Of a DNA stretch of 33,006 nt, positions 1 to 7,418 are shown piece after piece. The stretch spans positions 1-33,006 of the forward strand of contig NZ_LHZC01000028.1 in assembly GCF_001580615.1 (NCBI RefSeq), read 5' to 3'. The translations under genes and the position numbers were made by a program. The DNA comes from Acetobacter malorum (GTDB lineage Bacteria; Pseudomonadota; Alphaproteobacteria; Acetobacterales; Acetobacteraceae). Positions within the stretch are counted from its first letter, which is position 1, and every line of letters starts with the position of its first letter. The notes beneath the pieces are model-generated. The model searched no databases. It worked only from the letters and a program-made list of their open reading frames with translations, and had not been told where the DNA came from.

Positions 1-77
1 CGTTGCCAGCGTTGCCAGCGTGGGGCGGGGAGGCCTCTGTCGTCTGGTCCGGGAAGAGCATGGCGCGTGCTTTACTG

Positions 78-917
78 TCAGGAAAAGATGATAGTGCGGT
101 GGCCGTTGAGCATCACGCGCTGTTCCACATGCAGTTTAACCGCACGGGCCAGCACCTGAGATTCAATGGAGCGGCCAGCCGCGACGTAATCCTCGGCAGA
201 CAGGCTGTGGGTGACGCGGGCGGTTTCCTGCTCGATAATCGGGCCTTCATCCAGATCTGGTGTCACGTAATGCGCGGTGGCACCAATCAGCTTCACGCCC
301 CGTGCAAAGGCCTGATGGTAAGGCCGCGCGCCCTTGAAAGACGGCAGGAAGGAGTGGTGGATGTTGATGATGCGCCCATTCATTTCTGTTGAGAACGCAT
401 CGGAAAGCACCTGCATATAGCGGGCCAGCACAATCAGATCGGCTTTGGTTTCGCTCACAAGGGCGCGCAGGCGGTCTTCCTGCTCGGCTTTGTTGTCCTT
501 GTTTACCGGCCAGTAATAGTAGGGAATGCCAGCCTGTGCGGCAGTGGCGGCGCTGTCCTGATGGTTGGAGACAATGGCCACAATTTCGGCCCGTAGCCAG
601 TTGACGCGTACCTGATACAGCAGGTTGAGCAGCGCGTGGTCAAACTTTGACACCATGATGATCAGGCGCGGCAGGACTGCGGCGTCGTGCAGGCGCATGG
701 TCATATCGAATTCGGTTCTGACCGGCTCCAGACAGGCGCGGATGTCTTCCATGGAGGCAGGGGTGGTAAAGGCCAGCCGCATAAACAGGCGGTGGGCAGT
801 CCGGTCACTAAACTGGTGGGTTTCCAGAATGTCTGCGCCCTTGTCTGCCAGAGCGGTGGAAACAGCAGCAACAATGCCCGGTTTGTCCGGGCAGGAAAAC
901 GTCAGGGTAAAGTGCAT
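78..917 (-). CDS. purU: Formyltetrahydrofolate deformylase
   Basis: Hydrolyses 10-formyltetrahydrofolate to formate and tetrahydrofolate in the cytoplasm, feeding formate to purine synthesis and balancing one-carbon pools. The 279-residue product matches the usual family length (about 280). An N-terminal ACT domain (residues about 1-80, beginning MHFTLTFSCPDKPG) is followed by a formyltransferase-fold domain. That domain has the NIHHSFLPSF segment, the GATAHYV segment and DLDEGPIIEQ near the C terminus, which carry the expected catalytic His and Asp. An upstream in-frame start at 1004 would add 29 residues unlike the family. The ATG at 917 is preferred because the ACT domain starts there and an AAGGA lies about 13 bases upstream. 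The gene stands alone; the next gene on this strand is 356 bases upstream. Confidence 0.93.
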   Translation of the reverse strand: MHFTLTFSCPDKPGIVAAVSTALADKGADILETHQFSDRTAHRLFMRLAFTTPASMEDIRACLEPVRTEFDMTMRLHDAAVLPRLIIMVSKFDHALLNLLYQVRVNWLRAEIVAIVSNHQDSAATAAQAGIPYYYWPVNKDNKAEQEDRLRALVSETKADLIVLARYMQVLSDAFSTEMNGRIINIHHSFLPSFKGARPYHQAFARGVKLIGATAHYVTPDLDEGPIIEQETARVTHSLSAEDYVAAGRSIESQVLARAVKLHVEQRVMLNGHRTIIFS

Positions 918-1273
918 AGTGCGGTAGCGGTCCTTGTGTCGGCCCGCCCTGCCGGAAGGCAGCAGGGCGTAAGAGGGCGTGGAGTGTGCCAAGGGCCGCG
1001 CCATACGGCAACCAGCGGCAGGACTCGCCAGGGAACGCGGGTGGGAAGCCGCTGATGTGGATGACTCGCCTTTTTAGCGAATCGTTAAGACTGTCCACCC
1101 GGCAGATGAGTCAATCACAAAAATGTCAGAAAAGCCCTGAGCCGCAGAAAACAGCCATTTATACTGTGTCTGTTCTTGGGGAGGCGAGTCTGTTTATCCA
1201 CAGAAGACGGGGAAAGACTGTGGGAAAACTCTGTGGATAGTTTTGTGTAAGGCTGACAGGTAGTGCATTCTTT
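918..1273. other. Spacer between purU and the DUF488 gene with DnaA-box-like cluster
   Basis: No convincing gene is seen in this 356-base stretch. It should hold the purU promoter. At 1194-1202 it contains a perfect consensus DnaA box, TTATCCACA. The opposite-strand TGTGGATAG at 1232-1240 differs from the consensus by one base, and TGTGGGAAA at 1219-1227 differs by two. Three sites within 47 bases is more than expected by chance. Whether this is a replication-related element, a DnaA-regulated promoter or coincidence cannot be decided here. Confidence 0.45.
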
Positions 1274-1693
1274 TCACGTTTCCCGGTTTGTTCTGTTCTG
1301 CCGGGCTGAACGCTCCCGCAGGTAAGCGGCCAGAACCACCGCCTCGTTCTGCTCCGTATTTCTGGCGCCAAATAGCAGGGTAAGTGGCCGTTCACGGGCC
1401 AGTGCTTCAAGCTGCTCCACGCAGGCTGGGTTGGCGTCCAGCTCGGCCCGGTAGCGTTGGCAAAAGCCGTTCCAGCGGGCCGGGTCATGCCCGAACCACT
1501 GGCGCAGCTCTGTGGAAGGCGCGATGTCTTTCAGCCACAGGTTCAGCGCTGCCCGTTCCTTACTTACACCGCGCGGCCACAGGCGATCGACCAGAACGCG
1601 GGTGCCGTCTGTAGGCAAAGGCGGATCATAAATACGCCGGACCTGTAGGCCCACGCAGCGCGGGGGAAGGGAAGCGTCTGGCTGGGTGGGCAT
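1274..1693 (-). CDS. DUF488 (YeaO-like) family protein
   Basis: A 139-residue cytoplasmic protein of the DUF488 family, whose biochemical role is not established. Family features are LVDRLWPRGVSK (about residues 34-45), WFGHDPARWNGF in the middle and the C-terminal LLFGARNTEQNEAVVL. The ATG at 1693 has AAGGA about 8 bases upstream. It begins 18 bases after the hmp stop codon on the same strand, so it is very probably co-transcribed with hmp and controlled from the NsrR-type operator. This suggests, without proving, a link to nitrosative stress. Family assignment is secure; function is not. Confidence 0.85.
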   Translation of the reverse strand: MPTQPDASLPPRCVGLQVRRIYDPPLPTDGTRVLVDRLWPRGVSKERAALNLWLKDIAPSTELRQWFGHDPARWNGFCQRYRAELDANPACVEQLEALARERPLTLLFGARNTEQNEAVVLAAYLRERSARQNRTNRET

Positions 1694-1711
1694 AAGAGGG
1701 TCCTTGTAAAA

Positions 1712-2959
1712 TCAGGCAGCGTTCAACGCATCGTCCAGCGTCGTGGCCGGGCCGAAGACTTCACGCCGTAGGCGCTCTTCCGGCACTCCGGCAGCGCGCA
1801 GGCCGGTCATCATGTCCTGCATAAAACACTCCGGGCCGCACAGGTAATAGAGGGCATCCGCAGGGGTGTTAGCCCTGACCCAGTCCGGCGTGATGCGCCC
1901 GGCATGGGGTGTGGTGCCGGAGGTGGCCTGCGCAGGCAGGGTGTCTGCAGGGCTGTGGGTGTAGAAAACATCCGCCTTAATCGCCCCTTTGGCGGCCAGA
2001 TCCCGCACCAGTGCGCCAAAGGCTTCCGTCTGCGCGGTGTCCGTGCCGTGGATATACTGCAAGGGCGCGTGGGCGCTGGCCGGGCAGCCGTGCGCGGCGG
2101 CAGCGGCGCGGGCTTCCAGCATGGCGATAAACGGGGTCAGCCCGACGCCGGCACTCAGCAAGACAATGGGAGCAGACTGTGGGGAGGGCAGGGTGAAGGA
2201 CCCGGCCGGGGCAGAAACCTGCACCTCCGTGCCAACCTGTGCGCTGTCATGCAGCCAGCCTGAAACCAGCCCTTTCTCAGCCCGACGCACACTGATGCGA
2301 TAGCTGCGGCCATTGGGCGCTGAGGAAATGCTGTAATTGCGCCGCTGGTTGCCGTGGCCGGGCACGGTGAGGGAGAAGCTGAGATACTGGCCGGGTTTGT
2401 GGGCCATAACGGGGTTGCCGTCGGTGGGTACCAGCTCGAAGGACGTAACCAGCGCACTCTCTGGCGTGCGGCTCTGGATGGTAAAGGGCCGCCAGCCTGC
2501 CCAGCCACCGGAGGCGGCCTCATGCGCCTTGTAAATCTCGTTCTCCCGGCTAATCAGCACATCCGCCAGAAAGCCATAGGCTTTGGCCCATGCGTCCATA
2601 ATTTCCGGCGTGGCGGCATCCCCCAGCACCTGCGCAATGGCCCCCAGCAGGGCCTGACCGACATGCGGGTAATGTTCGGGCAGGATGTTCAGCCCCACAT
2701 GTTTTTCCGCAATGCGCTCCACCATGCCGCCAAGCTGATCGAGGCTGTTGATGTTGCGGGCATAGGCCAGAACGGCGAGTGCCAGAGCGGTGGGCTGGCT
2801 GCCATTTTTCTGATGCGCGCTGTTGAACAGGGCGCTGATGGCGGGGTCTGCCAGCAGGCGTTTGTACATCTCTGTGGTGATGGCCACACCGTGGGCTTCC
2901 AGTGCGGGAACGCAGGCGGTGACGGTGGCGCGGGTCTTGTCGTCGAGGGGGGTGACCAT
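1712..2959 (-). CDS. hmp: Flavohemoprotein / nitric oxide dioxygenase
   Basis: Converts nitric oxide to nitrate using O2, NAD(P)H, FAD and heme; cytoplasmic. The 415 residues show the full three-part architecture. The globin domain (about 1-145) has distal Tyr32, Gln55 and proximal His87 in EKHVGL. The ferredoxin-reductase-type FAD domain (about 155-265) has RRNYSISSAP. The NAD domain follows with LLSAGVGLTPFIAML and YYLCGPECFMQDM. The protein ends EVFGPATTLDD, as in other Hmp proteins. A strong AGGAGG (2968-2973 on the opposite strand) lies 8 bases upstream of the ATG. It is divergent from nsrR, with a TTGACA-18-TATAAG promoter and an NsrR-type palindrome between them, and is followed by the DUF488 gene in a likely operon. 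Confidence 0.96.
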   Translation of the reverse strand: MVTPLDDKTRATVTACVPALEAHGVAITTEMYKRLLADPAISALFNSAHQKNGSQPTALALAVLAYARNINSLDQLGGMVERIAEKHVGLNILPEHYPHVGQALLGAIAQVLGDAATPEIMDAWAKAYGFLADVLISRENEIYKAHEAASGGWAGWRPFTIQSRTPESALVTSFELVPTDGNPVMAHKPGQYLSFSLTVPGHGNQRRNYSISSAPNGRSYRISVRRAEKGLVSGWLHDSAQVGTEVQVSAPAGSFTLPSPQSAPIVLLSAGVGLTPFIAMLEARAAAAAHGCPASAHAPLQYIHGTDTAQTEAFGALVRDLAAKGAIKADVFYTHSPADTLPAQATSGTTPHAGRITPDWVRANTPADALYYLCGPECFMQDMMTGLRAAGVPEERLRREVFGPATTLDDALNAA

Positions 2960-2980
2960 GGGGATGGCCTCCTGTTCTTT

Positions 2981-3003
2981 AAGGTGTATATTTCATACAT
3001 CTT
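2981..3003. promoter_or_regulatory. NsrR-type operator between hmp and nsrR
   Basis: A 23-base imperfect palindrome reads AAGGTGTATAT, T, TCATACATCTT. The two 11-base arms match at 8 of 11 positions. It has the 11-1-11 layout and AAG-TG-AT character of known NsrR sites. Its right end overlaps the -10 element of the hmp promoter, so binding would block hmp transcription. Its position between hmp and the Rrf2 gene supports autoregulation and NO-responsive derepression. The assignment is inference from motif and context. Confidence 0.8.
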
Positions 3004-3030
3004 ATAGAGCGCTGGAAAAAATGCTGTCAA
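3001..3030 (-). promoter_or_regulatory. hmp promoter
   Basis: Read on the minus strand, a perfect -35 TTGACA (3025-3030) is followed after 18 bases by TATAAG (3001-3006). Transcription would start close to the operator at 2981-3003, and the ribosome site and hmp ATG follow about 40 bases downstream. Confidence 0.7.
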
Positions 3031-3049
3031 CTGGACTACAACCAAAGCC

Positions 3050-3538
3050 ATGCGCCTGACTCTGTACACAGATTACGCCCTGCGAACGCTCCTCTATCTG
3101 GGGGTGCACGCAGACCGTCGCGTTTCTATCCGCGAGGTGGCGCTGGCCTATGGCATTTCAGAAAATCATCTGGTCAAGGTCATTCACCATCTGGGCAAAG
3201 GTGGTTTTGTGGACACTTTGCGTGGGCGCAACGGGGGGCTGATGCTCTCCCGCCCACCTGAGCAGATCAACCTTGGCGATGTGGTGCGCCACACGGAGGA
3301 TGATATGGCGCTGGTCGGCTGCATGGTGCCGCCCGGCAAGGAAAATGCCCGTGCCGGGGAGGGCTGTGTTCTGGCCTCCGGCTGCACTCTGCGCGGGATG
3401 CTGGGGGAGGCGCTGGGGGCCTTTATGGCCGTGCTGGATGGCCGCACGCTGGCGGAGCTGCTGGGGCCTTATGAGGTCAAAACGCTGCGCGAGGCCGCCC
3501 CGGGCACGGAAAAAAAGACCGGTGAAACGGCAGAGTAA
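3050..3538 (+). CDS. nsrR: Rrf2-family NO-sensing repressor NsrR
   Basis: A DNA-binding Fe-S repressor of the Rrf2 family, 162 residues. The N-terminal winged helix begins MRLTLYTDYALRTLLYL, and Asp8, a cluster ligand in some NsrR proteins, is present. The recognition region SENHLVKVIHHLGKGGFV and the wing GRNGGLMLSRPP are typical. Three cysteines, Cys91, Cys106 and Cys112, fit cluster binding. The 14-residue gap between the first two is ten residues longer than in E. coli NsrR (C-x4-C-x5-C), while the last spacing is conserved. It is divergent from hmp across a palindrome matching NsrR sites, which is the main reason for choosing NsrR over IscR. The ATG at 3050 has only a weak ribosome site. 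Confidence 0.88.
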   Translation: MRLTLYTDYALRTLLYLGVHADRRVSIREVALAYGISENHLVKVIHHLGKGGFVDTLRGRNGGLMLSRPPEQINLGDVVRHTEDDMALVGCMVPPGKENARAGEGCVLASGCTLRGMLGEALGAFMAVLDGRTLAELLGPYEVKTLREAAPGTEKKTGETAE

Positions 3539-3666
3539 CGCGCTGTATTCCCCACAATTCCGCCATGAAATGCAACTTGGCCTTTTAAAATCAATTTAAC
3601 GGATTAAAAACCGGAGCGCCTTCCTCTATCAACGGGCGGCACAAAAGAAGGGCTGTCCGTTTTCTC

Positions 3667-5058
3667 ATGCTGCATTTCACGCCAGACTCACCGTCTTCCA
3701 TTATCGCGCTGCTGGTCTGTGGCCTTCTGGTTTGCGTGTTTGAGTTTGTGAACGGGTTTCATGACACCGCCAACGCTGTGGCGACGGTCATCTACACGCG
3801 CTCGCTCCGGGCCGGCACGGCGGTGGTGCTTTCGGGCATCATGAATTTTCTGGGCGTGCTGGCCGGCGGCCTGAGTGTGGCCTACGCCATGGTGGAACTG
3901 CTGCCACCGGATGTGCTGTCCCCGCCGGATGGCACGCCTGCGGTGCCCATGCTGCTCTCCCTGTTTGGCACGGCGCTGGTGTGGAACCTGCTCACATGGC
4001 GGGCGGGCATCCCCAATTCCAGTTCGCATTGCGTGATTGGCGCGATTGTGGGCGTGGCCATTGGCGATGCGCTGGTGCATGCGCGCAGCCTGAGCGAAGG
4101 GGTGGACTGGCATCAGGTCACCAAGGTGCTGGAAGCGCTGGCCGTCTCGCCTCTGCTGGGGCTGGTTGGGGCCGCGCTGTTCTATCTGGCGATGCGTGCT
4201 GTGGTGAAGGACCCGGCATTGTACCAGCCCCCCACAGGCGACGCCCCGCCACGCGGCTGGGTGCGCTGGCTGCTGGTGGCCAGTTGCAGCGGGGTCAGTT
4301 TTTCTCATGGGAATAATGACGGGCAGAAAAGCATCGGCCTGATTATGCTGGCGGTGGTGGGGCTGATGCCCGCCCTGTACGCGCTCAACCCGCTTGAAGC
4401 CCACCGCCTGCCGTTGCCGGTGGAGCAGGCCACGCAGATTGAAACCCTGCTGGAGCAGTATGACCATAACGGCCTGCGCGCCGAGGCTCTTGCGGCTGCG
4501 TCGCGGCTGAAAGCGGAGGGCGAGGCCGCCGCACAGCATGACGGCACCGCACCGCAGGTGGGCCCCCGCGCTGCCGTGGCGCAGCGGGCCGATGTGTTTG
4601 AAGTGCTGGCCGGGCTGAAGCAGGTCGAGCATGTGTCCAGCGTGCCGGGTGCAGAGCGTAAGCAGGCAAAAACGTTGCGGCAGGGATTGCAGCCGGTGGT
4701 GGAATTTGCACCGTGGTGGGTGCGGTTGCTTAGCGCCCTGTGCCTCAGCCTTGGGACTATGATTGGCTATAAGCGCATTGTCCGCACGCTGGGTGAAAAG
4801 ATTGGCCGCACGCATTTAACCCCCGCACAAGGGGCATCCGCCGAACTGGTAGGGGCAGGACTGATTTTGACGGCCGGCTATACCGGTCTGCCGGTTAGCA
4901 CCACGCATATCATTACCGCCGGGATTGCAGGCAGCATGCTGGGTGCAGGCAGCGGCGTGCAGAATGGCATGGTGGGGCGCATTGCACTGGCGTGGATTGC
5001 CACGCTGCCAGTAACAATCCTGATGGCGGCTGGGTTGTTTTATGTGCTGAGTTTGTGA
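3667..5058 (+). CDS. pit: PiT-family inorganic phosphate transporter
   Basis: An inner-membrane low-affinity phosphate symporter, 463 residues. The family's duplicated signature is visible. GFHDTANAVATVIYTR (residues 30-45) is the first copy, and the second half carries SFSHGNNDGQKSIGLIML (about 211-228). NSSSHCVIGA (about 117-126) and PVSTTHIITAG near residue 405 are the paired re-entrant motifs. About ten hydrophobic helices flank a hydrophilic central loop (about 245-350), which is usual for bacterial Pit proteins. It stands alone on the plus strand, with no clear Pho box seen upstream. Some PiT proteins move other oxyanions or metal-phosphate, so the substrate is inferred. Confidence 0.92.
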   Translation: MLHFTPDSPSSIIALLVCGLLVCVFEFVNGFHDTANAVATVIYTRSLRAGTAVVLSGIMNFLGVLAGGLSVAYAMVELLPPDVLSPPDGTPAVPMLLSLFGTALVWNLLTWRAGIPNSSSHCVIGAIVGVAIGDALVHARSLSEGVDWHQVTKVLEALAVSPLLGLVGAALFYLAMRAVVKDPALYQPPTGDAPPRGWVRWLLVASCSGVSFSHGNNDGQKSIGLIMLAVVGLMPALYALNPLEAHRLPLPVEQATQIETLLEQYDHNGLRAEALAAASRLKAEGEAAAQHDGTAPQVGPRAAVAQRADVFEVLAGLKQVEHVSSVPGAERKQAKTLRQGLQPVVEFAPWWVRLLSALCLSLGTMIGYKRIVRTLGEKIGRTHLTPAQGASAELVGAGLILTAGYTGLPVSTTHIITAGIAGSMLGAGSGVQNGMVGRIALAWIATLPVTILMAAGLFYVLSL

Positions 5059-5210
5059 AGTCAATAACGTGTTTATAGGAAATTAAGCGCGAAAATCTGT
5101 GATAATTTCTTGAGTAATGCGTTTGGTATAGAGCGATAGGTATGATTTTGATTTTATGGTGATCATCGATCAATTGCTATCAAATCACCAAGGCGTTCTT
5201 TTTATTTTTT

Positions 5211-5239
5211 CTTTTTAGAACAGAAAAAAACTAAAAAAG
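5211..5239 (+). promoter_or_regulatory. Conserved leader inverted repeat of unit 1
   Basis: CTTTTTAG and CTAAAAAAG flank an A-rich loop about 60 bases before the start codon. The same element recurs at 5995-6023 and, with one mismatched position in the right arm, at 6791-6819. It could form a weak AU-rich hairpin in the leader RNA or be a protein-binding site. Function is unknown; repetition in every unit is the evidence. Confidence 0.4.
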
Positions 5240-5298
5240 GTGGTCGCTCGCCCCAATATTGTAACGAAGAAAATTAATTTTCAAATTAAGGATATCGT

Positions 5299-5838
5299 AT
5301 GAAAAAGGTATCAGACAAAAGAGCCGTTATCATGAGAACAAAGAAGTATTACGCAATATATTGTCAGGATGTTTTGGGTGGTAGTATTTTTTCTTCGACG
5401 GGATCTTCTGTTGTTTTGCCGAGAAAAGAAATGACCGTTCAGTGGATAGGAGAAAATTTAAGAAAATCTCTTATGGAGAGTCATAATTATTATTTAGATT
5501 TTTATAATTGTTCGACTGATGATCCTGAGCGTGAAAAAGTTATAGATTTGTCCCGGTCTGCGGAAAGAGCGTTCTGGTTTGGAATCAGGGACAGGTTTGG
5601 CTTCAAGGACCATCTTGTCGCGGTGTCAAAATCGGCTGCTGTCTTTGTCAGCTGGGAGTATGAGCAGACAGATCAGATCTGTTTTCTGGCCACCCGAGGA
5701 CGAGGTGCGGGGCATTCTGCCTGGTATTTGGGAGAAGATGAGGGCAAGGTCTTCTACGTTTCAAGTCACGCTTCTGATGAAGAGATCGCGAGTGTGGCTC
5801 TTCAGGCACTTGATGCGTGTCAGCCTAATTATGCGTGA
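5299..5838 (+). CDS. CdiI-like immunity protein candidate, copy 1
   Basis: A 179-residue protein with no signal peptide or membrane segment. It is not identified with certainty. The overall pattern resembles contact-dependent growth inhibition immunity proteins: a KYYAIYC start, then SSVVLPRKEMTVQWIGENLR, then a second segment with HASDEEIASVALQALDAC. That pattern of a strand followed by S/T-x-E-E-I/L and a helix ending in Cys is inference, not a database hit. The ATG is chosen because AAGGA lies 7 bases upstream and is shared by all copies. The TGA at 5836-5838 is followed in the same frame by 42 open codons ending at TAA 5965-5967, including a second LDEELGQALL motif. Codons are AT-rich in the first half and nearer the host's in the second. 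Confidence 0.75.
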   Translation: MKKVSDKRAVIMRTKKYYAIYCQDVLGGSIFSSTGSSVVLPRKEMTVQWIGENLRKSLMESHNYYLDFYNCSTDDPEREKVIDLSRSAERAFWFGIRDRFGFKDHLVAVSKSAAVFVSWEYEQTDQICFLATRGRGAGHSAWYLGEDEGKVFYVSSHASDEEIASVALQALDACQPNYA

Positions 5839-5926
5839 GATCTGGATGTGCTGCTGTCTGTGTTAGATGAAGAACTGGGGCAGGCGTTGCTGATGGTGAT
5901 GGAGCAGGATTGCCACCTTGGCAGTG

Positions 5927-5960
5927 ACAATCCTGATGGAGGTGGGATTGTTTTTATTTT
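5927..5960 (+). terminator. Rho-independent terminator of copy 1
   Basis: ACAATCC (5927-5933) pairs with GGATTGT (5945-5951) and is followed by TTTTATTTT. The same structure follows copy 2, so each of these units probably has its own transcript end. Confidence 0.6.
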
Positions 5961-6081
5961 ACGTTAATGATCGGTCAATTTCTATCAAATCATTCTTTTT
6001 AGAACAGGAAAAACTAAAAAAAGTGGTAACTCGCCCCAATATTGCAACGAAGAAAATTAATTTTCAAATTAAGGATATCGT

Positions 6082-6621
6082 ATGAAAAAGGTGTCGAAAA
6101 AAAAAGCCGTTATCATGAGAACGAAGAAATATTATGCAATATATTGTGAGGATACTCTGGGCGGCATTATTTTTTCCTCGACGGGATCTTCAGTTGTTCT
6201 TCCGAGAAAAGACGTGACCATTCAATGGATAGGAGAAAATTTAAGAAAATCTCTTATGGAGAGTCATGATTATTCTTTGCAATTTAATAATGGGTCGGGG
6301 AATGACTCTGAGCGTGAAAAAATTTTAGAGTTGTCCCTGTCTAAGGGGAGAGCGTTCTGGTTTGGTATCAGGGACAGATTTGGCTTCAAGGACCATCTTG
6401 TCGCGGTGTCAAAATCGGCTGCTGTCTTTGTCAGTTGGGAGTATGAGCAGACAGATCAGATCTGTTTTCTGGCCACCCGAGGGCGAGGTGCGGGGCATTC
6501 TGCCTGGTATTTGGGAGAAAACGAGGGCAAGATCTTCTACGTTTCAAGTCATGCTTCTGATGAAGAGATCGCGAGTGTGGCTCTTCAGGCACTTGATGCG
6601 TGTCAGCCTAATTATGCGTGA
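6082..6621 (+). CDS. CdiI-like immunity protein candidate, copy 2
   Basis: A 179-residue paralogue of the gene at 5299. The second half (from AFWFGIRDRFGFK onward) is nearly identical, and the base changes there against copy 1 are mostly silent, which suggests selection on the protein. The variable stretch (about residues 60-95) differs: DYSLQFNNGSGNDSEREK and LELSLSKGR replace the copy 1 versions. Start and ribosome site AAGGATATCGT are the same as in copy 1. The identical TGA at 6619-6621 is followed by 42 open in-frame codons to TAA 6748-6750. In that tail the differences from copy 1 are all amino-acid changing. Function is inferred only by resemblance to immunity families. Confidence 0.75.
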   Translation: MKKVSKKKAVIMRTKKYYAIYCEDTLGGIIFSSTGSSVVLPRKDVTIQWIGENLRKSLMESHDYSLQFNNGSGNDSEREKILELSLSKGRAFWFGIRDRFGFKDHLVAVSKSAAVFVSWEYEQTDQICFLATRGRGAGHSAWYLGENEGKIFYVSSHASDEEIASVALQALDACQPNYA

Positions 6622-6709
6622 GATCTGGATGTGCCGCTGTCTGTGTCGGATAAAGAACTGGGGCAGGCGTTTCTGACGGTGATGGAGCAGGATTGCCACG
6701 TTGGCAGTG

Positions 6710-6743
6710 ACAATCCTGATGGAGGTGGGATTGTTTTTATTTT
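6710..6743 (+). terminator. Rho-independent terminator of copy 2
   Basis: ACAATCC (6710-6716) and GGATTGT (6728-6734) form a 7-base stem followed by TTTTATTTT, a duplicate of the copy 1 terminator. Copy 3 diverges just before this point and lacks it. Confidence 0.6.
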
Positions 6744-6878
6744 ACGTTAATGATCGATCAATTTCTATCAAATCATTCTTTTTAATTTTTCTTTTTAGAA
6801 CAGCAAAAAACTAAAGAAGGTGGTAGCTTGCCCCAATATTGTAACGAAGAAAATTTATTTTCAAATGAAGGATATCGT

Positions 6879-7418
6879 ATGAAAAAGCTATTGAGAAAAG
6901 AAGCTGTTATCATGAGAACAAAAAAATATTACACAATATATTGTAAGGATGTTTTGGGTAGTATTATTTTTTCCTCGACGGGATCTTCTGTTGTTCTTCC
7001 GAGAAAAGAAGTGACCGTCCAATGGATAGGAGAAAATTTAAGAAAATCTCTTATGGAGAGTCATGATTATTCTTTGCAATTCAATAGTCATTCGGGGAAT
7101 GATTCTGAGCGTGCAAAAATTATAGATTTGTCCCGGTCTGCGGAAAGAGCGTTCTGGTTTGGAATCAGGGACAGGTTCGGCTTCAAGGACCATCTTGTCG
7201 CGGTGTCAAAATCGGCTGCTGTCTTTGTCAGTTGGGAGTATGAGCAGACAGATCAGATCTGTTTTCTGGCCACCCGAGGGCGAGGTGGGGGGCATTCTGC
7301 CTGGTATTTGGGAGAAGATGAGGGCAAGGTCTTCTACGTTTCAATTCACGCTTCTGATGAAGAGATCGCGGCAGTGGCTCTTCAGGCGCTTGATACGTGT
7401 CAGCCTAATTATGCGTGA
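6879..7418 (+). CDS. CdiI-like immunity protein candidate, copy 3
   Basis: The third paralogue, 179 residues from the ATG at 6879. An open extension to 6828 exists only because stop codons in the leader have mutated. The shared GAAGGATATCGT ribosome site supports 6879. In the variable region it matches copy 2 over residues about 62-80 (DYSLQFN-SGNDSER) but copy 1 over about 85-95 (IDLSRSAERAFW), a mosaic pattern. After the same TGA (7416-7418) the frame stays open for 44 codons to TGA 7551-7553. It begins like the other tails and then switches to a Lys/Pro-rich ending, so this unit may preserve the ancestral 3' end. Function is uncertain, as for the other copies. Confidence 0.75.
   Translation: MKKLLRKEAVIMRTKKYYTIYCKDVLGSIIFSSTGSSVVLPRKEVTVQWIGENLRKSLMESHDYSLQFNSHSGNDSERAKIIDLSRSAERAFWFGIRDRFGFKDHLVAVSKSAAVFVSWEYEQTDQICFLATRGRGGGHSAWYLGEDEGKVFYVSIHASDEEIAAVALQALDTCQPNYA

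Noticed and set aside
1..62. A possible gene starting at 62 on the minus strand and leaving the window
   Set aside because: Only about 20 codons are visible, with no ribosome site and no recognisable motif.
3688..4815. A 375-codon open frame antisense to the phosphate transporter gene
   Set aside because: Its composition (His, Gln, Arg-rich) is typical of an antisense shadow of a high-GC gene, and the plus-strand frame has clear family motifs.
5836..5838. The conserved TGA as a selenocysteine codon
   Set aside because: No SECIS-like hairpin is seen just downstream, the family is not a redox family, and the tail evolves without constraint.
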